Below, piece by piece: positions 8,129-16,785 of a stretch of DNA of 51,241 bases. The stretch is from positions 1 through 51,241 of the forward strand of contig JBJXGC010000323.1 of the NCBI GenBank assembly GCA_046154545.1, written 5' to 3'. Numbering within the stretch: position 1 is the stretch's first letter; each line of letters starts with the position of its first letter. Source of the DNA: JBJXGC01 sp046154545 (GTDB lineage: Bacteria > Chloroflexota > Dehalococcoidia > Tepidiformales > Tepidiformaceae). The notes under the pieces were generated by a model, which worked only from the letters and a program-made list of their open reading frames with translations, had not been told where the DNA came from and searched no databases. The translations under genes and the position numbers were made by a program.

Positions 8129-11062
8129 ATGGACTGGTCGCGCATCCTGTTCCTCGGCCGCAGGCAGACGGCCGCGTTGGCCGCGCGGCTGCGCTCTTCG
8201 AAGCCCGGCCGGCCACCGGCCGCCTTTCTCTTCAGCGGCCACATGATCGATCGGCGAGACCGGCCCGTGCCGCGCTTTCCGGAAGCGTTCAGCGAGGTTG
8301 CCGGCCGCGCGATCCGGACACGGCTGGAGGCCCTCGGTGGCCGCCCAGGCGACGTCGGCCTCTGTGGTGGCGCCTGTGGTGGCGACCTGCTCTTCGCCGA
8401 GGCCTGCCTCGACCTCGGCATGGACGTGGAACTCCTCCTCCACGACCGCCGCGAGGTGGTGCTCGAAGAGTCCGTCGCCTTCGCCGGCCAGCCATGGGTC
8501 GAGCGCTTCGAGCGAGTCGCGGCCCACGCTCGCTGTACGACCCGCGAAATGCCAGCCGCCTTCCTCGACGCTGCCGGCGGCGACCGCTTCGTGGCGTCCA
8601 ACATCTGGAGACTCGAGGCCGCACTCGCCGCGGCGGACGGCACTCAGCCCCAGCTGGTCGCGCTCTGGGACGGCCGTCCCGGTGACCGGCCGGGCGGCAC
8701 CGCCCACATGTGCGACCTCGTCGAGAAAGCCCGTGGCCTCGTCCACGTTATCCCTTCACGCAGGTTGGCCCAGGCCCGAGCCATCGAACTGCTGACCGCC
8801 CCCGGCGCCATCTCCGCGGCGGAAGCCCTTGGGCTGCTGGACCATCTCAAGCGTGAGAAACAGTTCGAATTCGGCCACGCGCTCCTGGCGAAAGCCCTCG
8901 AGAACCCGTCGCTCACCGCTGAGGAACGCGTGCCGCTTCGCCAGGAGCGGGCCCAGTGCCTCTACAAAGACCCCGACCTCGCCCCTGAGTTCGCCCTGTC
9001 CGAAGCGCTCAAGGCCCTCACCGGGCCGGACGCGCCCGCACTTGAGGATGAGACGGACAAGGAGACCCTGGGCATCGCCGGGGCCATCTATAAGCGCTGG
9101 TGGGAGGTCGATGGCGAGCGTTCGAACCTCGAGCGGGCCTGCTCCTTCTACGAGAAGGGCTACGCGCAGGAGTTGGCCCTCCGGGCGGGCGACGGCGGGC
9201 TGGCCCTCGACTGGTATGCCGGTATCAACGCTGCCTATGTGCGGGCACTCCTCGCCGTCGAGGCCACCGACCCAAGCGCTGCCAGCGGCCACCAGGCCGT
9301 GGCCGACACGGCGTGGACCGCGATCAGCACCGACCTGCAGCGGCAGCTGACGGGCATCACCCTCGGCGCCGGCGACTGGTGGCGGGTGGCGACCCTCGTC
9401 GAGGGCCTTTTCGGCCTTGGCAGGTTCGACGAGGCGCGCGGCTGGTTGGCGGCCTTCCCCGCCTTCGACGTCCTGCCGGCCTGGCAGCTGGAATCGACGG
9501 CACGCCAGCTCGCCGCAGTTGGCGCGCTCAGTGGGCGGCGGTCGCAAGCCGGCGATTCCGCCGCCGGCGGTGTCGCGGCGCCGTTCCGCGTCCTCCAGGA
9601 GTTCGGGCTCGACCCCTCGCCTCCTTCGTTCGGGCGTGTCGGCCTCGCCCTCTCTGGCGGCGGATTCCGGGCGGCCTTCTTCCAGATCGGCCACCTCGCA
9701 AAGCTCGCCGAGGCCGACCTCCTGCGCCACGTCGAGGTCATCTCTTGCGTTTCGGGCGGAAGCATCCTCGGCGCCTACTACTACCTCGAACTGCGGGAGC
9801 TGTTGCAACGGAAGCCTGATGCTGCAGTCACCCGCGACGACTACATCGAGGTGGTGAAGCGCATGGAAGTGCGCTTCCTGGAGGGCGTCCAGACGAACAT
9901 CAGGAGGGCCGTCTTCCGCAAGGCCCTCCTGCCACCCACCCGGTTCTCGCAGAGGACCCGCTTCGCCGCCGAACTGTTCGAAGAACGGCTCTACGCGTTG
10001 ATTGACGATGGCGGCCGTGGCTACCCCCGGCTGCTCCGTGGTCTCGTCGTCCAGCCGATGACAGACCAGCGCTACCCTGACCGCGGCTTCAACCCGAAGG
10101 TCGATAACTGGCGGCGGCGCGCGAAGGTGCCCATCCTCGTGATCAACGCCACTACCCTGAACTCGGGCCACAACTGGCAGTTCACCGCCACCTGGATGGG
10201 CGAGCCACCCACCCTCCCCGGTGAGCGGTTCGACGCCAACCCCCGTCTCCGCCGCGTCTACCTGTCCCAGGCCCCGGCCCCGCACGGTGACGTGCGCCTC
10301 GGTACGGCCGTCGCGGCCTCCGCCTGTGTGCCCGGCGTATTCGCGCCAGTCGCCCTTCGCGGCCTCTTCCCCCGGCACACCGTCCAACTTGTTGACGGGG
10401 GTGTGCACGACAACCAGGGGATCGGCGCCTTGCTCCGTGAAGACTGCACCGTCCTCTTGATCAGCGATGGCAGCGGCCAGATGGGCATGTCCCCGGGCCG
10501 GCCCGCGAACCCCATCGGCGTCATGCAGCGGTCGAGCAGCGTCATGGGCTTTGAGATGCGGCGCCGCTGGTTCCGCGAACTCAACGTCCTCGAACGGGCC
10601 CGGCGTGGGCAGATCCGGCTGCTCGTCCACCTCAAGCTCGGCCTCCCTTTCCAGGACATCGGCGCCGAATCCGGACCCGAAGCCGGGGCCAGCCCCAGTA
10701 CCTTCCCGGGAAGCCCGGCGGGCGCAGGCGCCAGCGACTCCGGGCCCGCCGAAGGGCTCCCGGACGACCTTCAGCAGGCCCTTTCCCAGCTGCGGACCGA
10801 CCTCGACTCCTTCAGCGAAGACGAAGCCCAGGCCCTCATGCTCAGCGGCTACCGCATGACCGGGCGCCAGCTTGCCACCCTCGGCGTCGCGTCGCCGGGG
10901 CAGGCGCCCCCGCTGCCCTGGGCGTTTCGCCGCCTGGAAACGATCGTCGATGGGCGGCCGGGCAGCCGCGCCTACCGGCGGCTGCTCGGGAACCTCGAAA
11001 CCGGCCGGATCGGCCTCTTCCGCGGCCCTCGCCGGGCCCTCGCCCGTCTCGGCCTCAGGTGA
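8129..11062 (+). CDS. Multidomain patatin-like phospholipase with N-terminal SLOG-like and TPR/DUF4071-like regions
   Basis: 977 residues. Residues ~30-210 form a Rossmann/SLOG-like domain (FSGHMIDRRDRPVPRFP, then GGACGGDLLFAEACLDLGMD) of the sort linked to nucleotide-ligand sensing. Residues ~215-470 are helical and resemble the TPR-like DUF4071/TRAFs-binding region (ETLGIAGAIYKRWWE, ERACSFYEKGYAQEL, DWYAGINAAYV). Residues ~500-800 are a patatin phospholipase: oxyanion loop SGGGFRAAFFQ (near 508), nucleophile Ser542 in ISCVSGGSILG, and Asp756 in LVDGGVHDNQG. A Gly/Ser/Pro linker and a helical tail follow. The catalytic dyad is complete. The start uses GAGG 8 bases before the ATG. The next gene on the same strand is a TIR-nSTAND protein; together they look like an immune or conflict module, which is inference. 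Confidence 0.82.
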   Translation: MDWSRILFLGRRQTAALAARLRSSKPGRPPAAFLFSGHMIDRRDRPVPRFPEAFSEVAGRAIRTRLEALGGRPGDVGLCGGACGGDLLFAEACLDLGMDVELLLHDRREVVLEESVAFAGQPWVERFERVAAHARCTTREMPAAFLDAAGGDRFVASNIWRLEAALAAADGTQPQLVALWDGRPGDRPGGTAHMCDLVEKARGLVHVIPSRRLAQARAIELLTAPGAISAAEALGLLDHLKREKQFEFGHALLAKALENPSLTAEERVPLRQERAQCLYKDPDLAPEFALSEALKALTGPDAPALEDETDKETLGIAGAIYKRWWEVDGERSNLERACSFYEKGYAQELALRAGDGGLALDWYAGINAAYVRALLAVEATDPSAASGHQAVADTAWTAISTDLQRQLTGITLGAGDWWRVATLVEGLFGLGRFDEARGWLAAFPAFDVLPAWQLESTARQLAAVGALSGRRSQAGDSAAGGVAAPFRVLQEFGLDPSPPSFGRVGLALSGGGFRAAFFQIGHLAKLAEADLLRHVEVISCVSGGSILGAYYYLELRELLQRKPDAAVTRDDYIEVVKRMEVRFLEGVQTNIRRAVFRKALLPPTRFSQRTRFAAELFEERLYALIDDGGRGYPRLLRGLVVQPMTDQRYPDRGFNPKVDNWRRRAKVPILVINATTLNSGHNWQFTATWMGEPPTLPGERFDANPRLRRVYLSQAPAPHGDVRLGTAVAASACVPGVFAPVALRGLFPRHTVQLVDGGVHDNQGIGALLREDCTVLLISDGSGQMGMSPGRPANPIGVMQRSSSVMGFEMRRRWFRELNVLERARRGQIRLLVHLKLGLPFQDIGAESGPEAGASPSTFPGSPAGAGASDSGPAEGLPDDLQQALSQLRTDLDSFSEDEAQALMLSGYRMTGRQLATLGVASPGQAPPLPWAFRRLETIVDGRPGSRAYRRLLGNLETGRIGLFRGPRRALARLGLR

Positions 11063-11090
11063 GTCCCGCGCCTGCTGCGGCTCCGCCGCT

Positions 11091-11096
11091 TAGAAT
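11091..11096 (+). promoter_or_regulatory. -10 element before the TIR leader ORF, leaderless type
   Basis: TAGAAT, then 7 bases, then the ATG at 11104 of a 17-codon ORF. It fits the TANNNT-N6/7-start pattern; no -35 is visible. If real, the TIR gene has its own promoter just after the patatin gene. Confidence 0.45.
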
Positions 11097-11103
11097 GCGC
11101 CGC

Positions 11104-11157
11104 ATGACGCCAACTCCGCTGGACGCGCCACGGACCGCCCGGGGTGTGTACCCCTGA
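11104..11157 (+). CDS. 17-codon leader ORF coupled to the TIR gene
   Basis: ATG to TGA, encoding MTPTPLDAPRTARGVYP. Its TGA (11155-11157) overlaps the CTG (11154-11156) that appears to start the TIR gene, a CTGA overlap analogous to the common ATGA. The peptide itself has no recognisable feature. Its likely role is to deliver ribosomes to a weak, non-standard start codon. It could also be a meaningless short frame, so confidence is modest. Confidence 0.4.
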   Translation: MTPTPLDAPRTARGVYP

Positions 11158-14093
11158 GCGCTATCTTCATCAGCCACAGCAGTAAGGACGCCGCCGCCGC
11201 CAGGGAGCTGAGTAAACGCCTCGCCGCCCAGGGCCACCTCGGCGTCTTCCTCGACTTCGACCCGGAGGACGGCATCCCCGCGGGCCGCGATTGGGAGCAG
11301 GAGCTCTACCGCCAGGTCCGCGCCTGCCGCGCCATGGTCGTGCTTTGCAGCCACGCCTCCCTGGCATCGAAGTGGTGCTTCGCCGAGATCACCTACGCCC
11401 GCGCCCTCGACAAGTACCTTTTCCCCGTCCGGCTCGACGATTGCCAGGTCGATAAGGTCATCACCGACCGCATACAGATCATCGACCTGGTGGCCGAGCC
11501 CGAAGCCGGCTACGGCCGGCTCTGGGACGGCCTGAAGGACGCGGGACTGGACCCGAAGGACTCGTTCGATTGGGACGGCAGCCGTCCGCCTTATCCCGGT
11601 CTGTTCAGCTTCGAGGAGGCGGACGCCGCCGTGTACTTCGGCCGCGATGACGAGATCGAGGACGGGCTCGACCGGCTCAACGCCGTCCGCCGCCTGGAGA
11701 CCAGCGGGTGGGCCATGGTCCTCGGCGCCTCTGGCTCCGGCAAGTCGTCCCTCGTCCGCGCTGGCCTCGTGCCGCGCCTGAAGAAGGACCCGCAGCGCTG
11801 GCTGGTCACGGCGCCCTTCCGGCCCCGCGACGACGTTGCCCGGGAACTCGCCCTGGTCCTTTCGGCGGCCTTCACCACAGCCGGTCAGCCCCGCGACCCG
11901 AAGGACCTCCGCCAGGCCATCCTCGCCTCCCTGGAACCGGGCGCGGCGAACGCGCTGCGCGAACTCGCCCATGAGCTGCGAAGTCTCTCCCGTAGCTCGG
12001 AAGCCCGCGTCCTCCTCATCGTCGATCAGTTCGAAGAGCTCCTCGGTCCGGATGCCGAAGCCCGGGCCGGGCCGTTCCTGGGCCTCCTCCGCCGGGCTGC
12101 CGCAGGCGCCGATAGCCCGATTGTGGTGCTCGGGACGATGCGTTCCGACTACCTCGGCACCTTTCAGGGGCACCACGAACTCCTCGACCTGCGCTTCGAG
12201 GCCCTTTCCCTCGGCCCCATGTCCCGCGAGGATATCATCGAGGTCATCCAGGGGCCGGCAGCCGCCGAACTCGGCGGGCTGACCTTCGAACAGGGGCTGG
12301 TCGAGGAGATCGCCGCGGACGCATCCCTCGGAGACGCCCTGCCCCTCCTCGCCTTCGCCCTGCGCCAGCTCTACGACCGCTTCGGGCGGGATCACGAAAT
12401 AGGCCAGGACGACTACCGGACAGGCCTCGGCGGGCTCGAAGGGGCGCTCCGGAAGCAGGCCGAGGATTGCCTCGAAGCGATGAACCTCGACGCGGACGCG
12501 GCGCTCGAACTGCAGCTGAAGAAGGCCATGCTCAAGATGGTGCGCCTCGACAACGACGGCAGGCGGCGGCGCCAGATCGCCCGTTGGAGTGACCTGCCCG
12601 AGGCGGCCCACGCCCTTCTCCAGCAGCTCGTGGATGCCCGCCTCCTCGTCGCCAGCGTCCCCGGCGCCGAGCCGGGCGCCGCCTCACCTCCGCCGGCCAG
12701 TGAGGCTGGCGGGCGTACCGTTGAGGTCGCGCATGAAGCGCTCTTCCGCAGCTGGGACCGCCTCGAACGCTGGATCTCCGACAGCGCGGAAGAGCTCGCC
12801 CTCCGGACTGACCTCCAGCGTGATGCGCGCGGGTGGGAGCAGCTCAACAGGCCCGCCGGAGAGCTCTGGAAGGGTCCGCGCCTCGACCGCGCCCGGGCTA
12901 CCTTCACGGCCGCCAGCGGGCTCGATGATGGTTGTCAGGCCTTCCTGGCGGCTTCTATTGCGCGGGACGACGAAGAGAAGGCTGACCAGCGCCGGCTCGC
13001 CCGCGAGAAGGAGAGGCGGCGCCAACGCCTCTTCATGGCCGCCGTGGCCGCGGCCACAGTCTTCGCCGGCCTCGGGGCTGTTGCCCTCCTCTTCTTTTTC
13101 GATTCGCGGAACAGCGCCGACGACGCACGCAGCGCCCGCGACGTGGCCGTGCGCAGCGCGGAAGCTGCCGTCGCGGCGCGGGACGCGGCAGAAAAGAGCG
13201 GGCAGGCGGCGCGCGAGGCAGAGGCCCGGGCCAACGAAGCGAAAGACAAGGCCCTCTTCAGCCTCTTCGCGGACCTGGAGTTGAACATCGGCCTGCAGCT
13301 GAACGCCGGTTCGCTCTGTCTCAACGAGGGGCCCGCCTGCGTGTATGGGCGCCCGATACCTGGCGCGGAGAGGCCAGCCGGCCTCCCTCCGCCGTTGCTC
13401 CTCGGCTCGCTCGACAGCGAATCGACCCGGGTCATGGGCCCGCCGGGGGCGAGGCCGTCTTCGCTCGCCTTCGTGGCCGCGAGCGAATACGGCGATGGCC
13501 ACGTCATCGCCTACGCCCACGACGGGTTAATCGTCGATGTCGAGTTCCGTAACTGCTCACAGGACCCGCGCACGGCCGAATTCGCCGCCTGCAAGGCGCG
13601 CCTTGCCCCCGCCCTCCAGGCCGACAACCTCGTCTTTGCCGACAATGCCCTCCGCTGGGTCCTGAGTTCATTCACCTGTGACGGCTCGAGCATAACGATC
13701 GCCATCTTTGAGGAGTTCGAGTCACTGGCGAACACCCGCGAACTCGCCGCCATGCTCAACCGCCGCGGATGGGACTACAAGCGCCTCGACCCCTCCCGGC
13801 CCCTGGCGGACCAGCTCGAATGCGTCGATGCCCTCATCTGGGGCAACGTCTGGGAGGCGACCGATCAGCAGTTATTCGAGGTCGTCCAGTACGTCCGCGA
13901 TGGTGGCGGGCTGCTCCTCGGTGGCCTCGGATGGTCGTGGGTCCAGGCTGGCCCCGGCTCCCCCTCCGCGCCTCCATCGCTGGAGACGTACCCGGCGAAC
14001 CGCCTCGCTGCGGCGTTCGGGTTCGCCTTCTCGACCGATGCCTTCGAGGCCGGGGCGAGTGTGCGGATCCTCGCCCCCGAAGCGCCGCCCTGA
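11154..14093 (+). CDS. TIR-nSTAND NTPase with membrane segment and TCAF/M60-like C-terminal domain
   Basis: 979 residues. No ATG, GTG or TTG lies between the upstream in-frame stop (11091) and the TIR domain, so a CTG at 11154 giving (M)SAIFISHSSKD is proposed. Residues 1-~135 are a TIR domain; the Glu in SKWCFAEITYA (about residue 78) aligns with the catalytic Glu of NAD-cleaving TIRs such as SARM1. An nSTAND1-type NTPase follows: YPGLFSFEEADAAVYFGRDD, Walker A GASGSGKSS (~191-199), Walker B LLIVDQFEELL, and VEVAHEALFRSWDRLERWI near the end of the module. A transmembrane helix (~626-650) and a coiled coil come next. The last ~240 residues resemble the GATase-like N-terminal domain of TCAF/M60-like proteins (AYAHDGLI, DNALRWV, GGGLLLGGLGWSW, YPANRLAAAFG). 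The usual WD40 sensor and the M60 peptidase are both absent. Confidence 0.8.
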   Translation: MSAIFISHSSKDAAAARELSKRLAAQGHLGVFLDFDPEDGIPAGRDWEQELYRQVRACRAMVVLCSHASLASKWCFAEITYARALDKYLFPVRLDDCQVDKVITDRIQIIDLVAEPEAGYGRLWDGLKDAGLDPKDSFDWDGSRPPYPGLFSFEEADAAVYFGRDDEIEDGLDRLNAVRRLETSGWAMVLGASGSGKSSLVRAGLVPRLKKDPQRWLVTAPFRPRDDVARELALVLSAAFTTAGQPRDPKDLRQAILASLEPGAANALRELAHELRSLSRSSEARVLLIVDQFEELLGPDAEARAGPFLGLLRRAAAGADSPIVVLGTMRSDYLGTFQGHHELLDLRFEALSLGPMSREDIIEVIQGPAAAELGGLTFEQGLVEEIAADASLGDALPLLAFALRQLYDRFGRDHEIGQDDYRTGLGGLEGALRKQAEDCLEAMNLDADAALELQLKKAMLKMVRLDNDGRRRRQIARWSDLPEAAHALLQQLVDARLLVASVPGAEPGAASPPPASEAGGRTVEVAHEALFRSWDRLERWISDSAEELALRTDLQRDARGWEQLNRPAGELWKGPRLDRARATFTAASGLDDGCQAFLAASIARDDEEKADQRRLAREKERRRQRLFMAAVAAATVFAGLGAVALLFFFDSRNSADDARSARDVAVRSAEAAVAARDAAEKSGQAAREAEARANEAKDKALFSLFADLELNIGLQLNAGSLCLNEGPACVYGRPIPGAERPAGLPPPLLLGSLDSESTRVMGPPGARPSSLAFVAASEYGDGHVIAYAHDGLIVDVEFRNCSQDPRTAEFAACKARLAPALQADNLVFADNALRWVLSSFTCDGSSITIAIFEEFESLANTRELAAMLNRRGWDYKRLDPSRPLADQLECVDALIWGNVWEATDQQLFEVVQYVRDGGGLLLGGLGWSWVQAGPGSPSAPPSLETYPANRLAAAFGFAFSTDAFEAGASVRILAPEAPP

Positions 14094-14101
14094 GGCGGCG
14101 C
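14082..14101 (+). terminator. Hairpin centred on the TIR-nSTAND stop codon
   Basis: An 8-bp perfect stem GCGCCGCC / GGCGGCGC encloses the loop CTGA, and the stop codon TGA is in the loop. No U-tract follows, so it may be a Rho-type or mRNA-stabilising structure rather than a strict intrinsic terminator. Confidence 0.35.
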
Positions 14102-14455
14102 GGATCGGCTCCCGCCCTCAAGCAGGCCGGCCCAGGAGCCTCACCACCCGCAGCGTCTCGGCCCTGCTCCAGCCCTGGGCAATAGCCCCACCCGGGCGAT
14201 GCCGGGCGTCGCCGTCAACGGCCTCGGAAACGCTCCCGCGGCCAGCGCGCCGCGGCCGGCACACAACCACGATCGCCGCGCCGCTCCAATCAATCCTTGA
14301 CAATTCATGTTTCTTTGCTATACAAGACTTTCGCGATGGACGTTCTGCCTGCGTTCGTTGAGACGGGGACCCGCCGGCTGAGCCTCCGCGACTACCTGAG
14401 GCAGCTCCATCGTCCTGCCCTCCGGGGCGGGAGCACCACAGGAAAGGGTGTCGAA
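14094..14455 (+). other. Intergenic region between TIR-nSTAND and DUF4157 genes
   Basis: 362 bases without a convincing gene. The first 200 are GC-rich with no recognisable element beyond the stop-codon hairpin. The rest holds an AT-rich promoter at 14297-14324 and about 125 bases of leader with no clear riboswitch. An in-frame TTG at 14297 coincides with the -35 hexamer and cannot be a start if that promoter is used. Confidence 0.6.
14297..14324 (+). promoter_or_regulatory. Strong sigma-70-type promoter of the DUF4157 gene
   Basis: A perfect TTGACA (14297-14302), 16-base spacer and TATACA (14319-14324) lie in a conspicuously AT-rich patch. It is the closest match to a housekeeping consensus promoter I found in the window. 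Predicted transcription start is near 14331. Confidence 0.7.
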
Positions 14456-16744
14456 ATGGACCACAATACAGACGCTATCCTGGGCGGCGGTTCCGTCCCC
14501 CGTAACGGCGGCCAGCCTCCGGTCAGTGCGGGAGAGTTCCCGCCACCGGAGGAGCTGGCACGGCTTGTACGCCAGGCCCTCGGCGGCGGTGCCCCGCTGG
14601 ACGCACCGGTCCGGTCCCTGCTGGAGGGCAGCCTCGGGGCAGACCTGGCCCAGGTGCGCGTCCACGCCGACGAGCGGGCCGATCACCTCGCGGCAGCCCT
14701 GGGAGCGGACGCCTTCACGGCCGGCGCGGACATCTTCTTCCGCAAGGGCGCCTACAACACGGGCATCGAGTCCGGGCTGCGGCTGCTCGCCCACGAAGCG
14801 GCCCACACGGTGCAGCAGGCCGGCGCCCGAGCAGGTGGCCGGCCGCCGCTGGCGGTCCGCCTCAGCAGCCCGGGCGATGACGCCGAGCGGGCCGCCGAGC
14901 GCGCCGCCGGGCGGGTGATACAGGGCTTCCAGGCGGATTCACAGCGGCCGCGCGTGAGCGTGCACCGCCTCCACTCCGGCGAACCGGTCGTCATCCAGCG
15001 GCATGCGTCGTGGGAGCACCGTCTGCTCGGCGACGCGCCCCCGGCCGACTTGAACACCATCGCGCAACAGCCAGGGATGGAGCGCACCCGGCTGCTCACG
15101 GATCTTCGGGATTTCCTCCACATGTGGAGCAAGAACCCGCAAAGGGTCACCGAGGCTCAAATCAACGCCAGGTACCCCGACATTCGGACCGTGCGGTTGA
15201 AGGCCAGCAAGCTTCTCGTGACCTACGGGGAGTTAAACACCCTCCCCGACTACCTCGCCAACTCGACTGAGATGGATGCGCTGCCGGAGTTGATCCTGCT
15301 GCCGATCTTGCAGGCGGTTCGCCAGGAGGGGTACTACAACGCCGGAAGCCTGCTGAAGATAGAGGAACCGGTCGTCAAGTTCGACGGCGCGGTCGCCGCG
15401 CATCTCTCGAACGGCACCATAAACGACATCTGGGAGTCGATCTGGCTGAATTCTCTGACCGCCGACCTCCCGCCGGCCGGTTCGGCGCGGTTTGGGACGA
15501 ACAGCTACTCGGGGCTGCTGGCCCGCAACGCCTGCCACTTTGCGCCCTACTCGTGGTACCGCTGGGCGCAGTCCTACGACATGGCGCTCAAATCCGCGGG
15601 AAACTTCCACAAGACGGGTGACCCCGCGGCCGAGCGCGAGGCGTGGGCCCAACTCGGCTATGCCGACCACTTTCTGCAGGACTCGTTCGCTGCCGGCCAT
15701 CTCATCAATAAGACGCTGGTGATGCAGTGGTTCATCGACTGGGCCGCGCCCAGGGCGCTCACAAAGGTGCCGGACTGGGAGCAGGTCAAGACCATGACCG
15801 CCGCCCGCCAGCCCGGGCTCGCAGCCCGCGGTCTCTACACACGCGCCAACCCCGGTGGTGTGCGTGACCCGCAGACCACGGAGGAGCAGGCTTCGCGCTC
15901 TGCCCGAATGGCGATGTCTGGAGTCCTGGCCGACGGCCCGATCATCCGGGACGCTGCCTACCAGAACTACCTGACCTTCCTCGACAGCGCCGTTGTCCAG
16001 TCTTCGCCACTCGCGCTCCACGACGACCTCAATAAGACGGGTTTGCTCGTCGCTTCGGAGGACCAGGCGACGCCCTTCCTGGTCTACGGAGACGGCACCA
16101 TGCTCAACGGCGGCGACGGCGTGCGGATCGCCGGCGAGACCTCCCATATGTCCCAGCAGTCCATCCAGGACGTGCTAAGGACCGGCACGTCGGCGATCAC
16201 GCGCGACCGCATCTGGAGGCGTTTCCCTACTCGGGCTGGCGCGGACGCGGGCAGCATGCTCCCGCTCCAGCAGTGGCACGAGAACCAGAAGAACCGCGCG
16301 AACGCGGCCTTCGAAAAGGTGCACGACGTGATCATCGGGACCCTGAACCCACACATGGGCCACGTCTCGATGGACCAGGTTGGCACCTTCCGCATCAAGC
16401 TGTCCTACGCTGGTAAGCAAAAGTACCTTGGAAACGATGGTGAGTACGCGCGGCTTGTGGACCGGAAGGACGCGACAGTACTCAAAATGCGCTTCGAAAA
16501 CGGGATCTTCTACGGCACCGGCGACGACTGGTGGCTGTCGGTGGGCACCGTCGGCGTGCGCAACGGCTACTGCCGCTTCTACTTCTGGAAGAACGCGGGC
16601 AACGCCACCTGGGAGTACGACGCCGCCACCAAGCGCCTCAAGTCCGGGGTGAATGGCGCCGTCATGTCGTTCAACGGCGACGACGGCTACGTCTACTGCT
16701 GGTCTGGCTACCCGGCTATCGACGTCGAACTAGAAGACGCCTAG
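14456..16744 (+). CDS. DUF4157 (eCIS-core) protein with phospholipase-C-like core and lectin-like C-terminus
   Basis: 762 residues. The ATG at 14456 follows AGGAAAGG at a good distance. Residues ~57-125 form the DUF4157/eCIS-core domain with a zinc-protease-like HEAAH (113-117): LEGSLGADLAQVRVHADERA, then AHEAAHTVQQAG. This domain marks proteins associated with extracellular contractile injection systems and polymorphic toxins. The central part recalls zinc-dependent phospholipase C / S1-P1 folds: NACHFAPYSWYRW (His near 361) and LGYADHFLQDSFAAGHLINK (His near 405). The last ~125 residues, with repeated Gly/Trp/Tyr blocks (GDDWWLSVGTVGV, YVYCWSGYP), look like a beta-trefoil or other carbohydrate-binding domain. 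A secreted or injected effector is plausible; no injection-system genes lie in the window. Confidence 0.75.
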   Translation: MDHNTDAILGGGSVPRNGGQPPVSAGEFPPPEELARLVRQALGGGAPLDAPVRSLLEGSLGADLAQVRVHADERADHLAAALGADAFTAGADIFFRKGAYNTGIESGLRLLAHEAAHTVQQAGARAGGRPPLAVRLSSPGDDAERAAERAAGRVIQGFQADSQRPRVSVHRLHSGEPVVIQRHASWEHRLLGDAPPADLNTIAQQPGMERTRLLTDLRDFLHMWSKNPQRVTEAQINARYPDIRTVRLKASKLLVTYGELNTLPDYLANSTEMDALPELILLPILQAVRQEGYYNAGSLLKIEEPVVKFDGAVAAHLSNGTINDIWESIWLNSLTADLPPAGSARFGTNSYSGLLARNACHFAPYSWYRWAQSYDMALKSAGNFHKTGDPAAEREAWAQLGYADHFLQDSFAAGHLINKTLVMQWFIDWAAPRALTKVPDWEQVKTMTAARQPGLAARGLYTRANPGGVRDPQTTEEQASRSARMAMSGVLADGPIIRDAAYQNYLTFLDSAVVQSSPLALHDDLNKTGLLVASEDQATPFLVYGDGTMLNGGDGVRIAGETSHMSQQSIQDVLRTGTSAITRDRIWRRFPTRAGADAGSMLPLQQWHENQKNRANAAFEKVHDVIIGTLNPHMGHVSMDQVGTFRIKLSYAGKQKYLGNDGEYARLVDRKDATVLKMRFENGIFYGTGDDWWLSVGTVGVRNGYCRFYFWKNAGNATWEYDAATKRLKSGVNGAVMSFNGDDGYVYCWSGYPAIDVELEDA

Positions 16745-16785
16745 CAGAGGCGGCTTCGTGAAGTAAAGGCGGCGGGAGATGGTCG

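Noticed and set aside
8756..10630. 624-codon minus-strand frame opposite the patatin gene
   Set aside because: No recognisable domain and fully covered by the patatin gene, whose catalytic motifs are intact.
11055..12611. Long minus-strand frame opposite the TIR-nSTAND gene
   Set aside because: Typical mirror frame of a high-GC gene; the plus-strand TIR and NTPase motifs are unmistakable.
14297..14455. TTG-initiated N-terminal extension of the DUF4157 gene
   Set aside because: The TTG is part of the TTGACA promoter hexamer and the true ATG at 14456 has an AGGAAAGG ribosome site.
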